From Alkalibacillus silvisoli (lineage in GTDB: Bacteria; Bacillota; Bacilli; Bacillales; Alkalibacillaceae): 64,000 bases of DNA. The position numbers and the translations under genes were made by a program. Below, piece after piece: positions 35,044-42,500 of the stretch (position 1 is the stretch's first letter; each line of letters opens with the position of its first letter). Where the stretch lies: the NCBI RefSeq assembly GCF_039521975.1, contig NZ_BAAACZ010000003.1:124001-188000 (forward strand), read 5' to 3'. A model generated the notes under the pieces. It was not told the origin of the DNA. It ran no database searches and saw only the letters and a program-made list of their open reading frames with translations.

Positions 35044-35076
35044 AAAAGGTGACCGCAGATAAAGCGATCACCTTTT
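35044..35076 (-). terminator. Terminator after the LVIVD protein gene
   Basis: AAAAGGTGACCGC pairs with GCGATCACCTTTT (one wobble). Read on the minus strand it follows the gene's stop by 12 bases and ends in TTTTATT. Confidence 0.8.
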
Positions 35077-35088
35077 AGAGAAAGACAT

Positions 35089-36528
35089 TTAATTACTTAT
35101 TGGAGCTTGTCCTTGACCGTTTCCATTCCCTTTACCATTACCACCTCTATTATTTTTAGTTAAAACTTTTAAGCCCTGACCCATATCAGATGCAAGAACA
35201 AAGTTACGGTCTACAAAGACGCCCCAAACGTCCGCTTGATCTGGCTTGTATTGTCCTACCTGGGTTGGATTAGCGGGGTCACTGATGTCTACAGCATATA
35301 CGCCACCAGCATAATGAGAAAGGTATAAAGTATTCCCTCTAACTTTAGGGTCGTGTACCGTATTGGCGAAAGTTGTTCCATCTTCAACCTGGAAAGTTAA
35401 ATCTGTCGTAAACTCACTTAAAAGCTCTGGGTTGCTTGGATCCTTGATGTCAAATATTCTTGTATAACCGTAAGCTTCTTCATAACCTTCACGAACAGGC
35501 ACATAAACTTCTCTCGTCTCAATTAAAATGTTTCCGCCTCTAGCTAAGGCTGCTGAGTGTGCGGACCCTTGTTGATCAGATGCGAAGTCTGTGCGACCTA
35601 AATATTCAGGGTTCTCAGGATCTTCAATATTGAAGATCATTGTACCTAAATCCCACATGGATACATAGGCATGCTTGCCGTTATTATCAGTGATCACACT
35701 ATGTGCGAATACTGGACGAGTCTTTCCGTCTGGGGATTCCCAATTATACCCATCAAAATCATCAGATACCTCAGGTAAAGTTCGAGGGTCAAACTCCCAT
35801 AATTTTTCAGGGTTTGTAGGGTCTGATACGTCGACAATTTGAAAGTCATGTTCTTCTCCGTCACTATATAAATCTGCATAAGGGTTTGCGGTTAATACTA
35901 AAGCGCGATTACCTTGTGTCGTTAAATATAATTCATGAGTGCCGTTTGTATTATCATAAACTTCTGAGTAACCGAGTTTTTTAGGATCGTACGGATCAGT
36001 TACATCATAAAGTAGGAAACCGCCTGCAGTATCAGCAGTGCGATCTAACTGTTGAACACTGACTACAGCTAAATCACCGTTAAATTCAGGTGTGTTAATC
36101 GATTTAACGATTACTTTTTCATGCCAAGTGCCAGGGATGTCATCATGGGCGAAAACAGCAACTTCTTCTGGGTTTTCGGGGTCTTGTAAATCAAATACAC
36201 GTACGCCACCATCACCACCGCCTGCAGTATGTGTACCAACGTAGCCAAACCCTTTGTGTGAATAGACATCTGCTGCGTTATTTTGGACTCCATCACGAAT
36301 TTCTTCTAACTGTAAAGCAGCAGCTTCATCAAGAAATTTAACGTTTTTGTCACCTTCAACATGAGGCGTTCCTAAGGCTTCCATCTCCTCTTCAGTGAAT
36401 AAAGTTCTTTCACCTTTGTTTAAGTCAGATCCGTCTAAGAAGTCGTGTGCAAATGTTGTTGGGGTGAAAATTGAAAAAACTAATGCACCCGATAAAGCTG
36501 AAGTCATAATAAGTTTTCGTTTTTTCAT
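35089..36528 (-). CDS. Secreted LVIVD-repeat beta-propeller protein
   Basis: A 479-residue exported protein. A Sec signal peptide (MKKRKL then a hydrophobic core, ending TTFA) is followed by repeated units of the form VFDLQDPENPEEV, LYDVTDPYDPKKL, IVDVSDPTNPEKL, FDIKDPSNPEL and AVDISDPANPTQV. These are LVIVD repeats expected to form a beta-propeller. The C-terminus is a Gly/Asn-rich tail. The ATG at 36528 has AGGAGG 7-8 bases upstream; one two codons earlier is too close. Function unknown, probably extracellular binding. It stands alone with its own terminator. Confidence 0.85.
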   Translation of the reverse strand: MKKRKLIMTSALSGALVFSIFTPTTFAHDFLDGSDLNKGERTLFTEEEMEALGTPHVEGDKNVKFLDEAAALQLEEIRDGVQNNAADVYSHKGFGYVGTHTAGGGDGGVRVFDLQDPENPEEVAVFAHDDIPGTWHEKVIVKSINTPEFNGDLAVVSVQQLDRTADTAGGFLLYDVTDPYDPKKLGYSEVYDNTNGTHELYLTTQGNRALVLTANPYADLYSDGEEHDFQIVDVSDPTNPEKLWEFDPRTLPEVSDDFDGYNWESPDGKTRPVFAHSVITDNNGKHAYVSMWDLGTMIFNIEDPENPEYLGRTDFASDQQGSAHSAALARGGNILIETREVYVPVREGYEEAYGYTRIFDIKDPSNPELLSEFTTDLTFQVEDGTTFANTVHDPKVRGNTLYLSHYAGGVYAVDISDPANPTQVGQYKPDQADVWGVFVDRNFVLASDMGQGLKVLTKNNRGGNGKGNGNGQGQAPISN

Positions 36529-36670
36529 AGACATTCCTCCTAGTAATTAATTGAGTGAATATTCACTATATTTAATAGTTTAATAGATTTAATTGAAATA
36601 GTTAATATGCATATAGCCTTATTATTTCGACAGTCTAATTAACCATATCCCAATTTATTTCCACAAAAAA

Positions 36671-36692
36671 GTGACCGCCGTATGACGGTCAC
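36671..36692 (-). terminator. Terminator after the small YfhD-like gene
   Basis: GTGACCG pairs with CGGTCAC around an 8-base loop. On the minus strand the hairpin is followed by TTTTTTGTGG. Confidence 0.82.
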
Positions 36693-36702
36693 ATAATTTC
36701 AG

Positions 36703-36894
36703 TTAAAACTTGCGACGAGTATTTTGTTGTTGTCTTGCACGCTCTTCAGCATCTTGTGAACGACGCTGTGCTTCAAGGTCAGCGCTATCAGCTATATCTT
36801 CAGCGAACTCTACATCGCGGGCTTCAAGCTGTTCGTTTTTTGGTGTTTGTCCAAGGGGTTTGCGGCTTTTTCGTTTGTGTTCATCCTTACCCAT
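36703..36894 (-). CDS. Small hydrophilic YfhD-family-like protein
   Basis: A 63-residue, highly charged, disordered-looking protein: basic N-terminus (KDEHKRKSRK), the central LGQTPKNEQLEARDVEFAEDIAD-like region, and an Arg/Gln-rich C-terminus. The layout of QTPKN, then VEF..ELAD, then EAQ.R matches my memory of the Bacillus YfhD family, but that match is not certain. AGGTGA lies upstream, and the gene has its own terminator. Function unknown; small spore or stress proteins often look like this. Confidence 0.65.
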   Translation of the reverse strand: MGKDEHKRKSRKPLGQTPKNEQLEARDVEFAEDIADSADLEAQRRSQDAEERARQQQNTRRKF

Positions 36895-37559
36895 GCTTTG
36901 TCACCTCACTTTGATGGAATCCGTTATAGTATGTGAAGTTCTGTATAGAGTTATGAAAAGAAACGGCTTTCGTATTGTTGTTATCGATTGGAAGCAAGAA
37001 ACTGCTCCTGTTTCAGTTATAATGTAAGAGACTATATGTCAAATATGGCGTTTAACTTGTTGAATTTAAAAAGCTCAATTTGTAATAATTATGTTTATTA
37101 CCTAGGAAATAGTGAGAATTTGTCGGTGGAAGGAGAATCGGGTTGCGTCCAATTCCTTATAACTCGAACATTTTAGCTATAGATATGTTGATTCTTGAGT
37201 CAGTTAGCATTATTTCATCATAAATTCGAGTTAAGTCTGATTCAGACGTGACCCATAAGAAAATGATTGTTTAAAATATCGACGTAACAAGACCTTCAAA
37301 TAAGAATGAATCAAAGAGAGTGCATGACTGGAATGACATTGGTTTGAATGTATTAGTGTCAGACTCATGCTGGTTCAAAGCAATTTGATTGACATGTGAT
37401 TGGAAAGTTAAAAGCTGATGGTGAAAGGAGTTATTTTAGGGTGTATAGAAGTTGGGCTAGTAGTTGATGAGTCAGGTTTAGACAGCTTTTTTATCTAAGC
37501 GTCTTTTATTTACGCTCAAACAACAATTTATGATCCATTAAAAGGCCGACCCTAAAGAG
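36895..37559. other. 665-base intergenic stretch without a convincing gene
   Basis: AT-rich DNA. Short frames here (for example 36988-37176 on the plus strand) lack a Shine-Dalgarno and a recognisable protein pattern. There is no repeat, hairpin or RNA motif that I can defend. It may hold the promoters of the flanking minus-strand gene or decayed sequence. Confidence 0.5.
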
Positions 37560-37979
37560 TTATCGGCCACGTTTCTTTCTAACCCATTCATCAAATGTCC
37601 AAAACAGAATAGCTGCCAGTGTTGCACTAAAGAAGAATAAATACATACTAGACCAAAAGACGGCAAAGTCATTAAAGAGTGAGTTAGCATCAGCTAATAA
37701 ACCTAATACAAAAATGAAACTCATGCCAAATAACGTATGTAGAATCAAAGCAAGCTTCGAACGCTTGTCTGGACTAGCTTTTTCTGTTAATACATCACTT
37801 AAAACAGAAGTTGGAACCCCGAATGAAAATAGCCCACCTAAAACATATAAACCGACAATAGGAATTAGAATGGATAGGGGAATATCACTTGTTGTTAATA
37901 AGATGAGTGTCATAATAGGTATTAATATAGTGGATGTTAGTAAATAAGCATAAAATTTACGTATAAGCAATGTGATCAC
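37560..37979 (-). CDS. Small four-helix membrane protein of unknown function
   Basis: A 139-residue protein with four hydrophobic segments (about residues 10-30, 35-58, 80-98 and 107-128). A polar loop SDVLTEKASPDKRSK lies between the second and third, and the C-terminus is basic (RKKRGR). The size and layout recall the UPF0715/YwlA-type membrane proteins of Bacillus, but I cannot confirm the family. The stop codon is embedded in a GGCCGA/TCGGCC hairpin (37542-37570) that may terminate the transcript. Confidence 0.6.
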   Translation of the reverse strand: MITLLIRKFYAYLLTSTILIPIMTLILLTTSDIPLSILIPIVGLYVLGGLFSFGVPTSVLSDVLTEKASPDKRSKLALILHTLFGMSFIFVLGLLADANSLFNDFAVFWSSMYLFFFSATLAAILFWTFDEWVRKKRGR

Positions 37980-38046
37980 CTGTTTTGATTATTATACAGA
38001 TATCCTATCACAGTCTTATATATAAGGAAATTGAATGAGCGTAAAT

Positions 38047-38080
38047 AAAAGAGGAAAGTCGGCGTTCACTTTCCTCTTTT
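38047..38080 (-). terminator. Terminator after aromatic amino acid hydroxylase
   Basis: A perfect 13-bp stem, AAAAGAGGAAAGT with ACTTTCCTCTTTT. It is located 8 bases past the gene's end on the minus strand and followed by TTTAC. Confidence 0.85.
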
Positions 38081-38088
38081 AAGGTTGA

Positions 38089-39813
38089 TTAGATAATTGA
38101 TAATCCACGCTCAATTAATGTTTCGTATTCTTTATTTTCTTTCTTTAGTTCATTTAATTCTTCAAGAAGTTTTTTCTTCAATGTCGTTTCTTCATCGTGT
38201 TCACTTAATAACTCAAACATTTCTAGTCGAAGGAGCCAATCTTTCTTGTGATTTTCTTTTAATTGTTCGTAAATGGTATTTAGGTCAGAGGCTAAATTGC
38301 CTGATTCATTGTCACGAATGTTTCTTACTCGCGAGTAAAGTTCATTTAACTCGATTTGTGTTTGTTCAGGTATTGGTGTCTTTTGTTCATCGTCAACTGT
38401 GTAGTAATTCTCACCATCTGCAGCACCTGCGAATACAGACACGATCTCACTACCAACAGCCATATCAAACGTACCCCACTCAGGTGAAAATAATAACGTT
38501 TCACCATATGTGACTGAACAGTTCTCGAATGAAAGTAAAATAACCTTACCATTTTCACGCACAATATTAGTAATTTGACCACTTACTTGAATTCCGTTTT
38601 CGAAGTTTAGATCTGTATGCTTATTAATTGAAACACCTACTGACTTTAATTCTTCTTCGTTTAAATCTTCTAATGGTTGACTCACACCTATTAAATTTCC
38701 AATTGGTGCACCAAATCCATCAGCATGAGTGTCAGTTCCATGGCCTGATATTTGTTGGTTGTTTACAGCCAAGGCAGTGTTTCCATTTGTTTTTAAGTAT
38801 ATAGCTTCTCCTTGTTCGTCTTTTAATAATTCGCTTATAACTCCTGTTACTTGTAGCCCAGAACTATACTCAGCTGTAGCAGTGTTAGCTGAACGTACAG
38901 CTTTTTCCAGGCTTTCAGTACCCCCTTTCATAAAGGACATTGTTGTTGCGAATTGTTCAGCTGCATCAAGTAATTGCTTGAAGTCTTTACATACGAAAAG
39001 GTGCGGTTGTGGTTTTGTAATGTCAAATCCAGTGTTAATCACTTCCTCCATATCGAAAGGAATCTTTTCTACCTCATCACTTAAAGCATTTGCCCCTTCA
39101 CCAACAGATGAAAGTAAACCTGCACCGTAAATTTTAGGGTTATTTAATTCACCGATTAATCCAAATTCAACAGTCCACCAGTAGAAGCGTCCAACAATTT
39201 GTGCTTCTGATAGTTCAGTTATTTTAGCTTCACATTCATCAACCTTTTGCTTGGCTACTTCAATTTCTTCCTCTGTAGCATCGCCTTTCTCTAAAAGGTT
39301 GGAATATGCACGTACAGCTTCGAAGTGGTCATGTTCTTCTTTTGTTGCTAGAGCCTTCATGCCTATTTCGCCAAATCGTTTAACGAAAAAAGAGTACTCT
39401 GGGTCTGCTAAAATAGGTGCATGTCCAGCTGCTTCGTGAATAATGTCAGGTGCTGGTGTATATAGAATGTTGTCAAGTTTACGTATTTCGTTAACGACAG
39501 GTAAAATGCCTTGTGCTTGAAATTCAAAAAAGGAAACACCTGGAATGAAGCCATCAATGGTTGCAGCTCCCCAACCAAAAGGTGCTAAGCTTTCATTCAT
39601 CTCACCAACATTTGGAATCTGATCTATTGATATTGAGGAAGCTTTTAGTCCATCAGTATAAGCTTCATGAGCTATATTTTTCAGTAAGTTATGGTTTTGA
39701 CGCATAACGTAACGCCAAACAGCATGGTTAATAGCCGAGTAGTGTTCATAATGTTGTTCGGCTGTATATTTCCTTAAATGCTTTGGAACGGTTTTAGATT
39801 GAATTGTTTTCAT
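38089..39813 (-). CDS. phhA: Aromatic amino acid (phenylalanine) hydroxylase
   Basis: A 574-residue pterin- and iron-dependent hydroxylase, expected to turn phenylalanine into tyrosine. The iron ligands are His126 and His131 (IIHEAAGHAPILADPEY), with the Glu of WWTVEFGLIG as third ligand. The N-terminal 300 residues are the catalytic domain. The remaining 270 or so are an extra region of unknown function, as in the similarly long B. cereus-group enzymes. The ATG at 39813 is preferred because GGGG lies 6 bases upstream; the GTG at 39837 has no site. No pterin carbinolamine dehydratase gene is adjacent. Confidence 0.9.
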   Translation of the reverse strand: MKTIQSKTVPKHLRKYTAEQHYEHYSAINHAVWRYVMRQNHNLLKNIAHEAYTDGLKASSISIDQIPNVGEMNESLAPFGWGAATIDGFIPGVSFFEFQAQGILPVVNEIRKLDNILYTPAPDIIHEAAGHAPILADPEYSFFVKRFGEIGMKALATKEEHDHFEAVRAYSNLLEKGDATEEEIEVAKQKVDECEAKITELSEAQIVGRFYWWTVEFGLIGELNNPKIYGAGLLSSVGEGANALSDEVEKIPFDMEEVINTGFDITKPQPHLFVCKDFKQLLDAAEQFATTMSFMKGGTESLEKAVRSANTATAEYSSGLQVTGVISELLKDEQGEAIYLKTNGNTALAVNNQQISGHGTDTHADGFGAPIGNLIGVSQPLEDLNEEELKSVGVSINKHTDLNFENGIQVSGQITNIVRENGKVILLSFENCSVTYGETLLFSPEWGTFDMAVGSEIVSVFAGAADGENYYTVDDEQKTPIPEQTQIELNELYSRVRNIRDNESGNLASDLNTIYEQLKENHKKDWLLRLEMFELLSEHDEETTLKKKLLEELNELKKENKEYETLIERGLSII

Positions 39814-40023
39814 AGACATCCCCATTTCATTTAACACTTTTTAACTTGCTTGCTTAAACGCTTTTACTCATTAAAGTAAGTGTTGTTTTAAGAAACAATT
39901 TATCATGATTTTCTTTAATAAGTCAAGGGATTTTTGAGTTTCGGTTTTAAATTAAATTGACATTATGTGAATTTTACCGTATAAGTAGGATAAAATTGGA
40001 CCGTGAAAAGGGGGGAGAGGGAA

Positions 40024-40578
40024 ATGAGTGATTCAATTATTTATCTGGTTAGGCATTGTGAGGCTACTGGACAAGAAGCAAGTTGCTCCTTAACTGATTC
40101 AGGGAAACTCCAAGCAGAAGAGTTAAAGCAGTTCTTCTCAGATAAAAGAGTGGACCAAATTATGGCTAGTCCGTTTGAGCGGGCAATTCAGTCCATTGTT
40201 CCAACAGCTGAAATGCATCACTTGGACTTACTAATTAGTGATGATTTACGTGAAAGGACTTTAAGTAGTGAAAATTTATCCGACTTTAAGAACTGTTTAA
40301 AGGAAACATATAAAGATTTCGATTTAACGTATTCTGGTGGGGAATCGAGTAGAGAAGCATTAGAGCGGGCAATGAAAGTAATATCAGATGTTAAACTGAG
40401 CTCACATAAAGCTACGATTCTCGTGTCGCATGGAAACTTAATTTCGTTAATCTTAAATCATTTTGATCAAACTTTTGGGTTTGAGGAATGGGAAAGGTTA
40501 ACGAATCCAGATGTTTATGAGATTAATTTAAACCGTCGTGAAATAAAGCGTTTATGGAAAGGACAAAAGGAGCTATAG
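40024..40578 (+). CDS. Histidine phosphatase family protein
   Basis: A 184-residue phosphoglycerate-mutase-like phosphatase. The phosphorylated His lies in YLVRHCEATG (usual motif LxRHGxT). The second Arg is in MASPFERAIQS, and the second catalytic His in TILVSHGNLIS. Cys replaces Gly after the catalytic His, as in some diverged members. The ATG at 40024 follows a purine-rich GGGGGAGAGGG. Substrate unknown. It converges on the LOG gene through a shared hairpin. Confidence 0.85.
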   Translation: MSDSIIYLVRHCEATGQEASCSLTDSGKLQAEELKQFFSDKRVDQIMASPFERAIQSIVPTAEMHHLDLLISDDLRERTLSSENLSDFKNCLKETYKDFDLTYSGGESSREALERAMKVISDVKLSSHKATILVSHGNLISLILNHFDQTFGFEEWERLTNPDVYEINLNRREIKRLWKGQKEL

Positions 40579-40594
40579 GAAAACTATAGCCCCT
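40568..40594. terminator. Shared bidirectional terminator
   Basis: GGAGCTATAG pairs with CTATAGCCCC around a short A-rich loop. It is placed exactly between, and including, the stop codons of the two convergent genes. Confidence 0.7.
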
Positions 40595-41126
40595 TCATAA
40601 TTTGTTCAATTAATATTTCAGGTTCTTCTTGCATCATAATGATATCTTTATTTAATTGATCAACAAATCCTTGTTCAATCATATGGTCAAATAATTGTAA
40701 TAATGGAGTATAATAATCATTAACATTAAGTAAGGCGCATGGTTTCTCGTGATAGCCAATTTGTGCCCAAGTCATCACCTCAAACCACTCTTCTAAAGTT
40801 CCAGCACCACCTGGTAAGGCAATAAATGCATCTGCTAGTCGTGCCATCATGGCTTTTCGGTCGTGCATTGTCTCAACAACATGTAATTCAGTTAAGGCTT
40901 CATTGGCAATTTCGACTGTCAATAATTTTTCAGGTATAACCCCTATTGCTTTTCCGTCATTTTCTAACACACCTTCAGAAACGGCGCCCATACAGCCGAC
41001 AATCCCTCCACCGTAAACTAATTCAATATTATGTTTAGCTAAAACTTCACCTAATTGTTTGGATTTCTGCATATAAATAGGATCATGCCCATCTCTAGAA
41101 CCACAAAAAACCGCAACCCTTTTCAT
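40584..41126 (-). CDS. LOG family protein (nucleoside-monophosphate phosphoribohydrolase-like)
   Basis: A 180-residue Rossmann-fold protein with the LOG hallmark LPGGAGTLEEWFE and the N-terminal VFCGSRDGHDP and YGGGIVGCMG. Relatives release the base from nucleoside 5'-monophosphates, including cytokinin precursors in plants; B. subtilis YvdD is a close type. The in vivo bacterial role is poorly defined. A single gene, convergent with the histidine phosphatase. Confidence 0.88.
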   Translation of the reverse strand: MKRVAVFCGSRDGHDPIYMQKSKQLGEVLAKHNIELVYGGGIVGCMGAVSEGVLENDGKAIGVIPEKLLTVEIANEALTELHVVETMHDRKAMMARLADAFIALPGGAGTLEEWFEVMTWAQIGYHEKPCALLNVNDYYTPLLQLFDHMIEQGFVDQLNKDIIMMQEEPEILIEQIMKGL

Positions 41127-41724
41127 CGAATATCTCCATTTCTTTATTATGATGTTTATTATTTTTATTCACATGTTACTACGATTATGTAACAAAAGTA
41201 TATCACTTACTTTATGTTGTCCCCCTGAAAGTCTTCCTTTCCCAAAGGAACTTTGGCTTTCCAAAATGGAAGTCAGCTTTCCAAAACAGGGCGAGACAAT
41301 GATATGTATGTGAGGGTTACTCTGCAGTCAAAGATATAGAAACCTTATATGATCAAATGAACGAAACGAAGGAGCGACTCGAAAGAGCCGCTTCTTTTTC
41401 TTTTTCACCCGCTTCAATCATTAATCTTCTGAAAGAAGAGTTTTAGGAGGACAGATGCTGCCCTGAATACATTCAAGCATAATCACTTAGATGCTAAGGT
41501 GTTAAAAGGTAAAACAGTTTCAGGAAATACCGATCAAACTTTATTTCAAAGCTACAGCAAAAAGGTGAATAATGTAATTCTATACTAATTCCGAATACCC
41601 GAACAATTCATACTTAACATGACACGCCTAACGGTATATACTAAGTATGTAATATTTGCGGGGTGTTTTTTGGTTTTATGAAAGATAAATTATGTTATTT
41701 CAATATTATTTGTGGTTTTTATTT
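41127..41724. other. Intergenic region with apparent coding remnants
   Basis: About 600 bases without an intact gene. At roughly 41336-41446 one frame encodes ETLYDQMNETKERLE and LLKEEF before a stop. At roughly 41428-41587 another frame encodes DAKVLKGKTVSGNTDQTLF and ends at a stop. Both have coding-like composition but no start, so they may be fragments of lost genes. A short hairpin with a T-rich tail lies near 41370-41405. Repeated GCTTTCCAAAA-like words occur near 41240-41290. Confidence 0.4.
41635..41651. promoter_or_regulatory. Upstream half-operator of the ABC/PadR operon
   Basis: TATATACTAAGTATGTA, an imperfect palindrome sharing the TATATACTWAGTATRTA core with the perfect palindrome at 41725-41757. 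The two sites are centred about 98 bases apart, roughly nine helical turns. Confidence 0.55.
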
Positions 41725-41757
41725 CACTTCATTATATACTTAGTATATAATGAAGTG
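41725..41757 (+). promoter_or_regulatory. Perfect 33-bp palindromic operator with -10 element
   Basis: CACTTCATTATATACT, one central base, then its exact reverse complement. TATAAT (41746-41751) lies inside, with a weak -35 (TTCACT, 41723-41728) at 17 bases. It stands 12 bases before the Shine-Dalgarno of an ABC ATPase gene in an operon ending with a padR gene. That PadR protein is the likely ligand. In RNA form the palindrome would make a hairpin, so attenuation is an alternative. Confidence 0.75.
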
Positions 41758-41780
41758 AGTAAAAAATGGAGGGAATTAAT

Positions 41781-42500
41781 ATGATTAAACTTAGTAATCT
41801 AACAAAGGAATTTTTGCAGGGTCAAGAAAAAACTCAAGTGTTAAAAGGCGTTAATTTGAATGTCGAAGAAGGAGAGTTCGTGGCTATAATGGGGCCAAGT
41901 GGTTCTGGAAAAAGTACATTACTCCAACTTTTAGGGGGGCTTGATATACCGACTGAAGGAGATATATTAATAAATCAACGTTATTTAAGTAATATGACGG
42001 AAAAAGAAAGAACAATATTCCGTAGAAAATACATAGGTTTTATTTTTCAAAATTATCAGCTACTACCTACCTTAACTGTGGAAGAAAATATAGCCTTTCC
42101 TCTTCATGCGGATGGAAGTTTGACTAAAGAAAAAAACCAAATGATTTTAGAGCTACTTGATTCTGTTGGATTGAAAGGACTTGGCCGTAGACGAGCTAAT
42201 TTACTCAGTGGTGGTCAACAACAACGAGTCGCTATAGCCCGGGCGCTGGTCAATAACCCTGCGGTTCTATTAGCTGATGAACCAACAGGAAATTTAGATA
42301 GAAGTAAAGCTGAGGAGATACTTGGATTAATATCAAGATTTAATCGAGAAAATAATCAAACAATCATAATGGTAACACATGATATTTTCGCAGCTGGGTT
42401 CGCAGATCGAATTATACTTTTTAAAGATGGAATTGTTGATCAAGTGATTTCTAGGAAGGATGATAGTTATGCTGAATATGTGGCGAATTTCATGGCGTAA
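41781..42500 (+). CDS. ABC transporter ATP-binding protein (MacB/LolD type)
   Basis: A 239-residue ATPase with GPSGSGKST, the RRKYIGFIFQNYQLLP Q-loop region, LLSGGQQQR and LLADEPTGNLD, the pattern of FtsE/LolD/MacB-type cassettes. It pairs with the large FtsX-like permease encoded next. The ATG at 41781 follows GGAGGG at 7 bases; an upstream in-frame ATG at 41766 overlaps that site. First gene of a three-gene operon ending in padR. Likely role is export or envelope defence against an antimicrobial. Confidence 0.88.
   Translation: MIKLSNLTKEFLQGQEKTQVLKGVNLNVEEGEFVAIMGPSGSGKSTLLQLLGGLDIPTEGDILINQRYLSNMTEKERTIFRRKYIGFIFQNYQLLPTLTVEENIAFPLHADGSLTKEKNQMILELLDSVGLKGLGRRRANLLSGGQQQRVAIARALVNNPAVLLADEPTGNLDRSKAEEILGLISRFNRENNQTIIMVTHDIFAAGFADRIILFKDGIVDQVISRKDDSYAEYVANFMA

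Noticed and set aside
36710..37027. Plus-strand 105-codon frame over the YfhD-like gene
   Set aside because: Most of it is the complement of a better-supported small gene, and no ribosome-binding site is present.
41240..41290. Repeated GCTTTCCAAAA words considered as a CRISPR-like or operator repeat
   Set aside because: Only about three imperfect words with irregular spacing; too little to support a feature.
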